The notes beneath the pieces are model-generated. The model was not told the origin of the DNA, ran no database searches, and saw only the letters and a program-made list of their open reading frames with translations. Below are positions 37,227 to 45,999 of a stretch of DNA of 64,000 nucleotides, piece by piece. Source of the stretch: Radicibacter daui. GTDB lineage: Bacteria; Pseudomonadota; Alphaproteobacteria; Radicibacterales; Radicibacteraceae. The position numbers and the translations under genes were made by a program. Each line of letters opens with the position of its first letter. Position 1 is the stretch's first letter. Location: NCBI GenBank assembly GCA_030657355.1, contig CP131056.1, positions 2,686,501 through 2,750,500 of the forward strand, given 5' to 3'.

Positions 37227-37712
37227 ATGCCAGCCTTCACAGCTCCCCGCCGCAGCCTGCTGATCGCCGCCGCCTGCCTTGGCCTGCTGGCCGCCTGCGG
37301 CGATGACGACAGCAAACCCTACTTCAGCTTTACCGGCGGCGGTTTCATCTTCAATTACCGCGTGGCCGACAGTTATTACGGCTTCGTCGCCAAGGTGGAA
37401 CGCAAGCTGCCGGAAGGCGGCACGGTGGAAGCGAGCTTCGAGGATCCGTCGGGCGGCCCGGCTTTTGTGGTGACGCAGCCGGTCAGGCCTGAGCGTATCA
37501 GCTACGCCTTCCGCTCGCCGCCGCTGAAGGGCGTCGTCAAGGACAAGCCCTACAAGGTGACGCTGAAGCTCCTGGACAAGGACGGCAGCACGGTGATTGC
37601 CGAATATGACAAGACCTACACTTCCAGCCTTGATGAAGAGATCATGCCCGAGGAGCCGCTGACCATCGGCCCCGGTTACGCAAAGAACCCCAACGCCCCC
37701 GCCAACCCGTAA
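37227..37712 (+). CDS. Lipoprotein, GGGF-FNYR family, copy 2
   Basis: A 161-residue paralogue of the preceding lipoprotein, from the ATG at 37227. The lipobox is LLAAC near residue 22. Conserved blocks align one to one with the first copy: YFSFTGGGFIFNYRVADSYYGF, FVAKVERKLPEGG, TVEASFEDPSGGPAFV, YAFRSPPLKGVVKDKPYKVTL and TYTSSLDEEIMPEEPLTIGPG. The C-terminal tails differ. Tandem duplication followed by divergence is the simplest origin. Both products probably sit in the periplasm-facing side of a membrane; their role is unknown. Confidence 0.82.
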   Translation: MPAFTAPRRSLLIAAACLGLLAACGDDDSKPYFSFTGGGFIFNYRVADSYYGFVAKVERKLPEGGTVEASFEDPSGGPAFVVTQPVRPERISYAFRSPPLKGVVKDKPYKVTLKLLDKDGSTVIAEYDKTYTSSLDEEIMPEEPLTIGPGYAKNPNAPANP

Positions 37713-37787
37713 AAAGCCGGCACAGCGGCATCGGCGCGACGTTCTTGTCATAGCCTGATCATCATCAGGGCGGTAAGGTCCTTCCCC

Positions 37788-38324
37788 ATGAGCCGCCCGC
37801 CCTACCGCGATGCCGTGCGTAATTCAGGCATCCTCACCATTCTGGCCGCGTTTGACCCGCATCTTGCCGGCACGCCGCCGCTTGGCATTGCCCTGCCGGC
37901 GAGCGACCTCGATGTGCTGTGCCACGCCCCGGATGCCGCGGCCTTCACCCGCGCCGTGTGGGATGCCTTCAGCGCCTATCCGGAATTCACCCTGCGGCAG
38001 TGGATGGGCGAAGGGCGGCCGGTGATCGCCAGCTTCTACGCCTTCGGCTGGCCGTTCGAGATTTTCGGCGCCGCCCTGCCGGTGCGGGAACAAACGGGCT
38101 GGCGGCATTTCGATATCGAGCGCCGGCTGCTTGCCCTCGGGGGCGAGGCCTTCCGCGCCGAGATCATTGAAGCGCGGCGCACCAACATGAAGACGGAGCC
38201 CGCCTTCGCCGCCGTGCTGGGGCTTGGCGGTAACCCTTACGAGGCGCTGCTGGCACTTGAGGGACAGGCGGACTTAGAGCTGGCCGGGCTCCTGAGGCAA
38301 GCCGGATACGCCGGCGCAGACTGA
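37788..38324 (+). CDS. DUF4269 family protein
   Basis: A 178-residue cytoplasmic protein of the DUF4269 family, which has a nucleotidyltransferase-like core. Family features are visible as LGIALPASDLDVLCHAPD near residue 33 (the DxD-like acidic pair), WPFEIFGAALPVREQTGWRHFDIERRLL near 88 and RRTNMKTEPAFAAVLGLGGNPYEALLAL near 132. No reaction is established for the family. It follows the lipoprotein pair by 75 bases in the same direction and is convergent with a GntR regulator 18 bases away. Confidence 0.85.
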   Translation: MSRPPYRDAVRNSGILTILAAFDPHLAGTPPLGIALPASDLDVLCHAPDAAAFTRAVWDAFSAYPEFTLRQWMGEGRPVIASFYAFGWPFEIFGAALPVREQTGWRHFDIERRLLALGGEAFRAEIIEARRTNMKTEPAFAAVLGLGGNPYEALLALEGQADLELAGLLRQAGYAGAD

Positions 38325-38342
38325 CCGGAAACCGGCGTCACC

Positions 38343-39053
38343 TTATCCAATCCACAGCGGCGTTGCGTGCCGGGCCGTCAGAACGGCTTTCAGCAGCACG
38401 GCCCGCGTACCCTCGATATGATCGGTGATGGCGGAGCGTGCCCGGGCCACATCGCGATCTTTCATCGCGCCAACGATGTCGGCATGCGTTGCGTGGATAT
38501 CGGGGTAGGCCACTTCCGAGCGCGCTTCGATATAGAAAAACCGCTCCAGCTCATTGAGGAGCTGCAGGACGGATCGATGCAGCCGCGCATTGTGCGCTGC
38601 CTGTGCAATCAGTTCATGAAACCGGTTATTGATCTCGTTCGCACGATCCGGATTGGCTCGGTAAATATCGTCCGGCACGGAAGCCGAAAGAGAAGCGAGC
38701 TGCTCCAGTTCCTTGTCGCTTGCGCGGACGACGGCCAGCTCTGTGGCACCGGCCTCCACAATCTGTCTCATGTCGAAAATCTCATTGATATCTGACACTT
38801 TGACAGGCTCGACCATGTATCCGCGACGAGGATAGGCGCGCACCATTCCTTCGAACTGCAGCCGCATCAACGCCTCTCTCACCGGCGTCTTGCTCATGGA
38901 GAGGCGCTCGGCGATGTCGAGCTCGGTGAACTCGTGGCCTGGCAACATGGCGCATTCAACTATTTCTTTTCGCAAAAGCTTGTAAGCCTGCTCAGTGAGC
39001 GAGGTTTTTACTGCCTTTCGGCCATTATTTTCTGCGCTTTCATATAATTTCAT
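38343..39053 (-). CDS. GntR-family regulator, FCD (FadR) subfamily
   Basis: A 236-residue repressor or activator from the ATG at 39053, about 11 bases after a G-rich ribosome site; a GTG three codons upstream lies too close to it. The N-terminal winged helix spans about 17-80 (LTEQAYKLLRKEIVECAMLPGHEF, MSKTPVREALMRLQFEGMVRAYPRRGYMV). The FCD effector domain follows from about 90, with metal-binding candidates in RFHELIAQAAHN and HATHADIVGAMKDRD, as in FadR-C proteins that bind a metal and a carboxylic acid. It is divergent from the Dpp-type transport and hydrolase operon, which it most likely controls. Confidence 0.93.
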   Translation of the reverse strand: MKLYESAENNGRKAVKTSLTEQAYKLLRKEIVECAMLPGHEFTELDIAERLSMSKTPVREALMRLQFEGMVRAYPRRGYMVEPVKVSDINEIFDMRQIVEAGATELAVVRASDKELEQLASLSASVPDDIYRANPDRANEINNRFHELIAQAAHNARLHRSVLQLLNELERFFYIEARSEVAYPDIHATHADIVGAMKDRDVARARSAITDHIEGTRAVLLKAVLTARHATPLWIG

Positions 39054-39118
39054 TTTTATCACATCCCCCCGATCATTTTTAGTGCAAACGCTGCCTAATT
39101 TTGCGGCGCAAAAAACAC

Positions 39119-39148
39119 TTGAAACGGTAAGATAGTCAATAACATACT
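39119..39148 (+). promoter_or_regulatory. Candidate promoter of the Dpp-type operon
   Basis: TTGAAA at 39119-39124 and CATACT at 39143-39148 are separated by 18 bases. The -35 matches four or five of six consensus positions and the -10 four of six. The candidate operator palindrome starts directly after the -10, as expected for repression. Confidence 0.3.
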
Positions 39149-39164
39149 TCGTAATATATTATGA
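39149..39164. promoter_or_regulatory. Near-perfect palindrome, candidate GntR operator
   Basis: TCGTAATATATTATGA is a 16-base palindrome with a single mismatched pair, lying in the 190-base divergent region between the GntR gene and the transport operon, 80 bases before the first permease start. FCD-type GntR proteins bind short AT-centred palindromes of this size. Confidence 0.45.
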
Positions 39165-39243
39165 AACACCCTTAGGCGTACACACTTTTTCGGCGAGGGC
39201 CGATCAACGGTCCCGCGAGCAAGGCAACAGCGGAGAACGACAC

Positions 39244-40188
39244 GTGATCAGTTACGTGCTCAGACAGGTGGGCCTTTCAGTGGGCGTGCTTGTTTCGGCA
39301 ATCATCATCCTGTTCAGCCTGATTTATCTGGTGCCGGGCGATCCAGCGACGATCGCCCTCGGCCCGAGAGCCAGCGAGCAGCAGAAGATTGTCTTCCGCC
39401 AGTCGATGGGGCTCGACCAGCCCGTTCCGGTCCAGGCTTTCCATTTTGTCAGCAAGCTTGCCACGGGCGATCTGGGGACTGACCTGCTCACCCGCCAGCC
39501 CGTCTTGCGGCTTGTCGGCGCCGCGCTGCCAAAAACGGTCACGCTTGCTCTCACCGGCCTTGGCTGGGCGCTTCTGCTCGGCGTGCCGATGGGTTGCATC
39601 TCCGCCATGCGGCCCGACAGCATGACCGACCGCCTGATCGGCCTCGTGTCGACCAGCGTCGTGGCGCTGCCGTCCTTTCTGCTCGCAATCTACCTGCTAA
39701 TCGCGTTCGCGGTAACACTTCGCTGGTTGCCGGCCATGGGGGCGGGAGAGCCCGGAGACATCGGCGACCAGATCCAGCATCTGATTTTGCCGGCTTTTGC
39801 CGTTGGCCTCGGCTGGGTGGGCTATATCGCGCGGCTGGTGCGTGCCTCCCTTCTCGAAACACTGCAGGAAAATCACGTGCGCACCTATCGGGCGTTCGGC
39901 GTTTCCGACACGCGGATCGCCATGCGCTACGCCCTGCCCATCGCCATGATCCCCGTGGTGGCGGTTATCGGGGTCGGGCTCGGCAATCTGCTGTCAGGCG
40001 CCGTGCTGGTTGAGGTGGTGTTTTCGAGACCGGGGCTCGGCTCACTCGCCCACGATGCCGTCACCACCCGCAACTCGCCGGTTCTCGTCGGCACCGTGCT
40101 GGTGACAACGCTGCTCTACATTGCCGCCAACCTTTCGACCGACATTCTCTCGGCGCTGCTCGATCCGCGCCTCCGCAAGGAGGCCTGA
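39244..40188 (+). CDS. Peptide-type ABC transporter permease, DppB-like
   Basis: A 314-residue permease starting at a GTG with a GGAGA ribosome site. DppB features include the N-terminal YVLRQVGLSVGVLVSAIIILFSLIYLVPGDPA, MGLDQPVPVQ near residue 55, and the EAA loop ETLQENHVRTYRAFGVSDTRI near 205. Six membrane segments are seen. It begins a five-gene transporter operon and is separated from the second permease gene by one base. The family imports di- and oligopeptides, nickel complexes or opine-like compounds. Confidence 0.92.
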   Translation: MISYVLRQVGLSVGVLVSAIIILFSLIYLVPGDPATIALGPRASEQQKIVFRQSMGLDQPVPVQAFHFVSKLATGDLGTDLLTRQPVLRLVGAALPKTVTLALTGLGWALLLGVPMGCISAMRPDSMTDRLIGLVSTSVVALPSFLLAIYLLIAFAVTLRWLPAMGAGEPGDIGDQIQHLILPAFAVGLGWVGYIARLVRASLLETLQENHVRTYRAFGVSDTRIAMRYALPIAMIPVVAVIGVGLGNLLSGAVLVEVVFSRPGLGSLAHDAVTTRNSPVLVGTVLVTTLLYIAANLSTDILSALLDPRLRKEA

Positions 40189-40189
40189 T

Positions 40190-41086
40190 ATGACAACAGT
40201 TGAAGAAACCCCGCCGGTTTCTGCGCCCCCTGCCCTGAAAGCCCTGCCCGGCTGGAGCACGGTACGCAGGCTCCTCTCCAGCCCTTCCGGCGCGATCGCC
40301 CTTGTCGTTGTAGTCGCGCTGGTATTTTGCGCCGTCTTCGCCCCTCTGGTCGCGCCTTATGATCCGGTCCAGATCGCGCCGCGCATCCGCTTCCAGGGGC
40401 CCAGTCTCGAGCACTGGCTGGGAACCGACCAGCTCGGCAGGGACGTGCTGTCGAGGGTTATCTTCGGCACCCGCGTCGCCTTCAAGGTTGCCCTTTCCGG
40501 AACCGCGGCAGCGCTTCTGCTGGGCCTCGTCCTCGGCATCGTCGCCGGTCTCGGCAAAAGCTGGATCGACGGCGTCCTGCTCCTGGTCTGCGACGCCATG
40601 CGGTCACTGCCCATGATCCTTTTCGCACTTGCCGTGGTCGCCATTTACGGCCCGAGCATGGCGACGCTGATTACCGTTATCACCTTCTCGATGGCGCCCG
40701 GCTATTTCCGGGTGGTGCGCAACCAGGTGCTGGTGCTGCGCAACATGGACTTTGTTGTTGCCTCCCAGTCCATGGGTGCATCACTGGGGCGGGTTGCCAT
40801 CACCCATCTGGTGCCCAACCTGATCGGGCCGATCATCGTCCTGATCGCAATGGACATCCCGGCCGTCATCGGGATCGAGTCCGGCCTCTCCTTTCTGGGA
40901 CAGGGGATCCAGCCGCCGGAGGCAAGCTGGGGAACCATGCTGAGCGACGGCTACAGCTTCCTCCGCCAGGCGCCCCATCTCGCCATCGCCTCCGGCCTGC
41001 CCGTCATTGTCGCCACTATCGCCTTCACCTTCCTTGGCGAAGCGCTGCGCGACGTGCTCGACCCCAAGAGCTCGAGGGGGCGGTGA
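40190..41086 (+). CDS. Peptide-type ABC transporter permease, DppC-like
   Basis: A 298-residue permease from the ATG at 40190, which has an AAGGAGG ribosome site. A longer in-frame reading overlaps the upstream gene and is rejected. It shows the DppC N-terminal OppC_N segment (SSPSGAIALVVVVALVFCAVFAPLVAPYDP), WLGTDQLGRDVLSRVIFGTR near 90 and the EAA loop NMDFVVASQSMGASLGRVAITHLVPNL near 200. Motif GIESGLSFLGQGIQPPEASWGTML near 245 is characteristic. One base separates it from each neighbour, so it is part of one operon. Confidence 0.92.
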   Translation: MTTVEETPPVSAPPALKALPGWSTVRRLLSSPSGAIALVVVVALVFCAVFAPLVAPYDPVQIAPRIRFQGPSLEHWLGTDQLGRDVLSRVIFGTRVAFKVALSGTAAALLLGLVLGIVAGLGKSWIDGVLLLVCDAMRSLPMILFALAVVAIYGPSMATLITVITFSMAPGYFRVVRNQVLVLRNMDFVVASQSMGASLGRVAITHLVPNLIGPIIVLIAMDIPAVIGIESGLSFLGQGIQPPEASWGTMLSDGYSFLRQAPHLAIASGLPVIVATIAFTFLGEALRDVLDPKSSRGR

Positions 41087-41087
41087 C

Positions 41088-42053
41088 ATGACAGCCATCA
41101 TCGACATGAATGATTTCTCGATCACCTATGCCGGAGAGCGCGGGCCTGTGCCCGCCGTCCGCGGGGTCAACCTGACGCTTGAGAAAGGCAGGATCCTCGG
41201 CCTTGTCGGCGAGAGCGGCTCAGGCAAGTCCAGCCTCGTCAGCGCCATGCTGGCCTTGTTGCCGAAGAGCGCAAAAGTCTCTGGCCGGCTGTCGATCGGC
41301 GCAGACGACCTTTATGCGCTGAGCGAGGCACAACGGCGGGCAATGCGCGGCCAACGTCTCGCCACCGTCTCCCAGGACCCCTTTACCGCGCTCAATCCCG
41401 TCATCCGGATCGGGGCACAGCTGGTTGAATTCCAGCACCGGCTGAAGGGAATAAGCCGATCGCAAAAGCTGGAACGCGCGCGCGAAATGCTGGCGCGCGT
41501 CGGCATCTCCGATCCCGGAACAAGGCTTACGCAGTATCCGCACCAGCTTTCCGGCGGGCTGCGCCAGCGCGTTGCCATCGCGGCGGCGCTTCTCGTCAAC
41601 CCGTCGATCCTGATCGCCGACGAACCGACGACGGCGCTCGATGCGACCACCGAGGCGGAAGTGATCGAAATCATCCGCGAGCTGCGCGGTGCCGTCGACG
41701 GATCGATCGTCTTTGTCACGCACGATATGGGGGTCGTGGCACGACTGTGCGATGACGTGGCCGTCATGTATGCCGGCGAACTTGTCGAGAGCGGCCCCGT
41801 TGCCGAGGTGCTTGAGCGCCCGCAGCACCCCTATACACGCGCGCTGCTGGCCTGTGACCCCGCGCGCATAGAAACGCCGTCCCGTTCCCTTCCCACCATT
41901 CCCGGCACCGTGCCGTCACCCCACGCGCTGCCGGCCGGTTGCATCTTCTCGCCGCGCTGCGGTGCCGTCATCGACATTTGCCGGTCGGTCCGGCCGGCAT
42001 TCCTGCCGTCAGACCAGTCACGGGTGGCCTGCCATCGCACGGAGGCATCATGA
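41088..42053 (+). CDS. Peptide-type ABC transporter ATPase, DppD-like
   Basis: A 321-residue ATPase from the ATG at 41088, one base after the permease stop. Walker A is GESGSGKSS near residue 40, the Q-loop is in TVSQDPFTALNP, the signature is LSGGLRQRVAIA near 155, Walker B is ILIADEPTTALD near 173 and the switch His is in VTHDMG near 208. The C-terminal oligopeptide/dipeptide extension has four cysteines (GCIFSPRCGAVIDIC and VAC), which in this family can bind an iron-sulfur cluster. The stop overlaps the next ATPase start. Confidence 0.93.
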   Translation: MTAIIDMNDFSITYAGERGPVPAVRGVNLTLEKGRILGLVGESGSGKSSLVSAMLALLPKSAKVSGRLSIGADDLYALSEAQRRAMRGQRLATVSQDPFTALNPVIRIGAQLVEFQHRLKGISRSQKLERAREMLARVGISDPGTRLTQYPHQLSGGLRQRVAIAAALLVNPSILIADEPTTALDATTEAEVIEIIRELRGAVDGSIVFVTHDMGVVARLCDDVAVMYAGELVESGPVAEVLERPQHPYTRALLACDPARIETPSRSLPTIPGTVPSPHALPAGCIFSPRCGAVIDICRSVRPAFLPSDQSRVACHRTEAS

Positions 42054-43069
42054 TCCCGCTGCTCGAAGTCAATGATCTGGTCGTGCGCTACCCAGCCGGA
42101 TCGCTCTTCGGCGCCCTGAAGGGTGAGCCGCGGAAAGTAACCGTTCTTGCCGGCGTGAGCCTGAAGCTCAACCAGGGCGAAACACTGGGCCTCGTCGGCG
42201 AGAGCGGGAGCGGAAAGACCACGCTCGGCCGCGCCATCGGCGGCATGACGCCGATGTCCTCCGGTTCGATCACGCTTGCCGGCGTAGGCGCTACCGGGCG
42301 GAAAGACGGCTTCTGGAAGGAAATGCGCCGCAATGTCGGCTTCATGTTCCAGGATCCGATGGCGGCGCTCGACCCTCGCATGCTGCTGTCGGCGTCCATA
42401 ACAGAACCGCTGGCGGTCACTGGAACCGGTCGTGCCGAGCGTCGCCGCCTTTCAGTCGACCTGCTGCGGGAAGTTGGCCTCTCGCCGGATTTCGCCGCCC
42501 GTTATCCGCACCAGATCTCGGGCGGCCAGGCACGCCGGGTTACCGTAGCCCGGGCACTCGCCCTGCGCCCCAGGCTCGTCATCGCCGATGAGCCGACCGC
42601 AGGCCTCGATCTTTCCGTGCAGGGAGAGCTGCTCAATCTGCTGAACACGATCCAGGCAGACAGCGGCGTGAGCTTTCTGTTCATCACGCACAATCTCGCC
42701 GTCGCCCGGCATGTCACGGACCGGATCGCCGTCATGTATCTGGGACGCATCGTCGAGACCGCCCGGACGGCCGACATCTTCGCCCGGCCTGCCCATCCCT
42801 ACACGCGGGCCCTGCTGTCGACCCACTCCACCGACACTTCCGCCGGGCTGCTCAAGGGCGAAGTGCCGAGCCTCAGGCGGCGCCCGGGCGGCTGCGAGTT
42901 TCACACCCGGTGTCCGATCGCCGCCGATCGCTGCCGAAGCGAAGCCCCGAATGAACGGGCCGTCGCTACCGACCACCTCGTCCGCTGCCATTTCCCGCTG
43001 GTGCCCGCCAGCGAGGCCACCGAGCAAGCCCCCCTGAACCACCAACCCGTCGTACGGAGTCTCGCATGA
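42050..43069 (+). CDS. Peptide-type ABC transporter ATPase, DppF-like
   Basis: A 339-residue ATPase from the ATG at 42050, overlapping the DppD-like stop by four bases. Walker A is GESGSGKTT near residue 49, the Q-loop is in FMFQDPMAALDP, the signature is ISGGQARRVTVARAL near 158, Walker B is LVIADEPTAGLD near 181 and the switch His is in ITHNLAVA near 214. The C-terminal extension carries GGCEFHTRCPIAADRC with further cysteines, as in DppF/OppF. It pairs with the upstream ATPase as the asymmetric motor of the transporter and overlaps the binding-protein start. Confidence 0.93.
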   Translation: MIPLLEVNDLVVRYPAGSLFGALKGEPRKVTVLAGVSLKLNQGETLGLVGESGSGKTTLGRAIGGMTPMSSGSITLAGVGATGRKDGFWKEMRRNVGFMFQDPMAALDPRMLLSASITEPLAVTGTGRAERRRLSVDLLREVGLSPDFAARYPHQISGGQARRVTVARALALRPRLVIADEPTAGLDLSVQGELLNLLNTIQADSGVSFLFITHNLAVARHVTDRIAVMYLGRIVETARTADIFARPAHPYTRALLSTHSTDTSAGLLKGEVPSLRRRPGGCEFHTRCPIAADRCRSEAPNERAVATDHLVRCHFPLVPASEATEQAPLNHQPVVRSLA

Positions 43070-44625
43070 AAACATCCCGTTTCAATCGCCGCCAGATCCT
43101 TAAATCGATGAGTGCGGCCACTCTTGGCGTGGCCGGTGCCAGCCTGCTGGGAAAGAACTCTGCCTTCGCCATCGAGGGCAAGACGCTGAAGATCTGGAAC
43201 GACGGCGATATCCGCAATCTGGACCCGGCGACACGGGGTGGCTGGTATGACGAGACCACCATGTTCGCGATCTTCGCCGGACTGGTTCAGTTCAAGTCGG
43301 GCGATACATGGGGCTGGCAGCTGGATGCCGCCGAAAACATCGACGACAAGGACCCGCTTGCGATCCCCTTCAAGCTGCGCCCCGGAATGATGTGGACCAA
43401 CGGTTATGGCGAAGTCACGTCCGAGGACGTGAAATACTCCTACGAGCGTTTCGCCGATCCGAAGGTCAATGCGGTCTATGCCTCGGACTGGGATGCGCTC
43501 GACACCGTTGAGATCACCGATAAATATTCCGGCGTCATCAAGCTCAAGAAACCTTTCGCGCCTCTCTTCACCAGCACGCTGCCGCATGCATCCGGCCTGA
43601 TCGTCTGCAAGGCGGCCCTGGAAAAGAATGGCGGCGTCATCACCACCGACCCCTTCGCGACCTCGGGCCCGTACCAGCTTTCCGACTGGAAGCCGCGGGA
43701 GCGCATCACGCTGACCCGCAATCCGGGCTGGAACGGCCCCAAGCCCTACTTCGATGAAATCCAGCTTTACCCGATTGCAGACAAGACGGCGGCTGAAACG
43801 GCCTTCGATGCCGGGGATCTCGACGTCACGTCGATCAACATCTCATCGGTCGGCCAGCGCAAGGGGGGTGATGCCACCCTGACGGTCAGGCCGGCACTCG
43901 CCTACACCTGGATGGGCATGAATGTCGAAAACCCGAAGCTGAGCGATATCCGGGTGCGCCGCGCTATCCAGCAGGCAATCAATGTTCCGGAGGTGATCTC
44001 GGCCACCTTCGGCGATGCTGTGGAGCCCGCATATGGCATCATTCCGCCGCCGCTGCCCGGCGCCCGCACCAAGCTGCTCTATCCCTATAACCCGGCCGCA
44101 GCAAAGGCGCTGCTGGCCGAGGCCGGCGTTTCCAACCTGACGATCAAGGTCGAGTTCGGGACGGATGCCGATCTGCTCGTCGCCGGCCAGGTGATGCAGG
44201 CCCAATTGGCCGAGGTCGGGATCACGCTCGAGGTCCGCCAGATGGATGGCGCAACCCTGACGGCCCAGCAACAGGACGAAAAAGGCGGCACCTGGAAGGA
44301 CATCGAGATGTTCTTCATCACCTTCACCACCGCGCCCGACCCGAGCTGGGTCACGGAATGGTTCAAGTGCGACCAGGTCGGCGTCTGGAACTTCCAGCGC
44401 ACCTGCGACGCCTCCTGGGACAAGGAAAACGACGCCGCGTCCGAGGAGTTTGATGAGACCAAGCGAGCGCAAATGTATGTCGACCTGCAGGACAAGCTGG
44501 AGGAAACCGGCGCCTATGTCTTCCTCTACCACGGCTCCAATGCCTGGCTTTCTCCCAAGGGGCTGAAGGGCGCGTGGACGCCCGACGGCCAGTGGGCATT
44601 GCTGCGGGAAATGGCGCTCGCCTGA
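43066..44625 (+). CDS. Peptide-type ABC transporter substrate-binding protein, DppA-like
   Basis: A 519-residue SBP_bac_5 protein with a twin-arginine-like export signal (FNRRQILKSMSAATLGVAGASLLG, ending SAFA-IE). The mature chain contains KTLKIWNDGDIRNLDPATRGGW, WTNGYGEVTSEDVKYSYERFADPKVN (the family signature), GVIKLKKPFAPLFTSTLPHASGLIV and RRAIQQAINVPEVISATFG. Tat export is less common than Sec for this family. It is last of the five transport genes (order B-C-D-F-A rather than A-first) and is followed by a strong hairpin. The ligand is unknown. Confidence 0.92.
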   Translation: MKTSRFNRRQILKSMSAATLGVAGASLLGKNSAFAIEGKTLKIWNDGDIRNLDPATRGGWYDETTMFAIFAGLVQFKSGDTWGWQLDAAENIDDKDPLAIPFKLRPGMMWTNGYGEVTSEDVKYSYERFADPKVNAVYASDWDALDTVEITDKYSGVIKLKKPFAPLFTSTLPHASGLIVCKAALEKNGGVITTDPFATSGPYQLSDWKPRERITLTRNPGWNGPKPYFDEIQLYPIADKTAAETAFDAGDLDVTSINISSVGQRKGGDATLTVRPALAYTWMGMNVENPKLSDIRVRRAIQQAINVPEVISATFGDAVEPAYGIIPPPLPGARTKLLYPYNPAAAKALLAEAGVSNLTIKVEFGTDADLLVAGQVMQAQLAEVGITLEVRQMDGATLTAQQQDEKGGTWKDIEMFFITFTTAPDPSWVTEWFKCDQVGVWNFQRTCDASWDKENDAASEEFDETKRAQMYVDLQDKLEETGAYVFLYHGSNAWLSPKGLKGAWTPDGQWALLREMALA

Positions 44626-44664
44626 GCCGCTGATCCGGCAGGGAACTATTACCGGATGCTTCCA

Positions 44665-44689
44665 GGTGCACGGCGTCAAGCCGTGCACC
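44665..44689 (+). terminator. Stem-loop between the transporter and the MFS gene
   Basis: A perfect 10-base-pair stem (GGTGCACGGC / GCCGTGCACC) with a GTCAA loop, 40 bases past the binding-protein stop. It has no T-run, so it is more likely an mRNA-stabilising or partial-termination stem than a full stop. Confidence 0.55.
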
Positions 44690-44711
44690 CCCTCTAACTG
44701 GCTCCTTTTCA

Positions 44712-45986
44712 ATGACATCCGTGAAGTCGGAAACACCGTCCCTCCCCTGGCGGCAACGCTCGGCGCGCGCCCTGCGCAACCCGCTCTATCGCCGTTACTT
44801 TTTTGCCCAGATGCCTCTGGTCGTGGGCTCCTGGATCCATTCGATCGCCGTGGGCTGGCTGATGTGGCGGCTTTCGGCCTCTCCCTGGCTGCTGGGGCTG
44901 CTGGCTATTTGCGACATGGGGCCGACCTTCCTGCTCGGGCCGGTCACCGGCACGATCAGCGACCGTATCCGGCGCAGAAACCTTCTGATCCTCACCCAGT
45001 CGACCTTCATCATTCTGGTCTCGGCGCTCGCGCTTCTGACCCTTACCAATCACGTGACGCCGGAAATCGTCATGCTGTTCACGCTGTTGCTGGGCATCGT
45101 CACCGCCTTCGACAGCCCCTCCCGTCAGGCCTTCGTGGCCGAACTGGTCGGCCTTGATGACCTTCGCAATGCCATCGCCCTCAACTCCATGCTGTTCAAT
45201 GCCGCCCGGCTGATCGGCCCTGCAGTGGGCGGTGCGATTGTCGCAACCTTCGGCGAAGGGTGGTGCTTTGCGCTCAAGGGGCTCGCCTATGTGCCAATGC
45301 TGATCATGCTGATCACCCTCAAGGGCGTGCCCCATCTTGAGCGCGCCAGGGCGCCGTTCTTCCGCGAGATGCGCAGCGGATTTGCCTTTGTCCGCAGCCA
45401 CGCCCATGCCGGCCGGATCCTGATCCTGGTTGGCATCTGCAGCTTCACCAGCGTGCCCTACTTCTCCTTCCTGCCCATCCTTGCCAACAAGATGCTGAAG
45501 TCCGATGCCAGCATCGCCGGCATCCTGATGAGCATTACCGGCGTGGGCGCCGTCTGTGCCGCGATCATACTGACGGTGTTTGATCGCATCACGGTGCTGC
45601 AGGTCTATCCGAAATGGTCGGCCTTCCTGCTGGGGCTGGCACAGATCGGCATCGGTTTTTCGACCAGCACGCCCGTTACGGCCGCCCTCGCCCTGCCGAT
45701 GGGTTTTGCCATCCTGTCGCAAAACCTTGCTTCCAACTCCCTGCTGCAACACTTCACGCCGCCCGCCTATCGCGGGCGGGTAATGGCCATGTACTCGATG
45801 ATGCTGCTCGGCACCGTTCCTTTCGGCTCGCTCATCGTCGGCGCCGTTGGCGAACGCCTCGGCATGCCCGTCACCTTTATCGCGGGCGGCATCCTGTGCT
45901 CGGCAACAGCCCTGCTCGTCGCCTTTCTTCCCAAACCGCCGGAGCTCGATCTTCCCGGGCCTTCCGTCCAACCGTCTGCTGTCTGA
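44712..45986 (+). CDS. Major facilitator superfamily transporter
   Basis: A 424-residue protein of the MFS_3 (enterobactin exporter-like) branch with twelve hydrophobic segments. Family signatures are GPVTGTISDRIRRRNLLILTQ near residue 76 (the cytoplasmic loop 2 motif), FDSPSRQAFVAELVGLDDLRNAIALNSMLFNAARLIGPA near 136 and SNSLLQHFTPPAYRGRVMAMYSM near 345. No convincing ribosome site precedes the ATG. It follows the ABC operon after a stem-loop and precedes a hydrolase gene by 13 bases. It may export a hydrolysis product or provide a second transport route. Confidence 0.9.
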   Translation: MTSVKSETPSLPWRQRSARALRNPLYRRYFFAQMPLVVGSWIHSIAVGWLMWRLSASPWLLGLLAICDMGPTFLLGPVTGTISDRIRRRNLLILTQSTFIILVSALALLTLTNHVTPEIVMLFTLLLGIVTAFDSPSRQAFVAELVGLDDLRNAIALNSMLFNAARLIGPAVGGAIVATFGEGWCFALKGLAYVPMLIMLITLKGVPHLERARAPFFREMRSGFAFVRSHAHAGRILILVGICSFTSVPYFSFLPILANKMLKSDASIAGILMSITGVGAVCAAIILTVFDRITVLQVYPKWSAFLLGLAQIGIGFSTSTPVTAALALPMGFAILSQNLASNSLLQHFTPPAYRGRVMAMYSMMLLGTVPFGSLIVGAVGERLGMPVTFIAGGILCSATALLVAFLPKPPELDLPGPSVQPSAV

Positions 45987-45999
45987 AGGAAAATACCTC

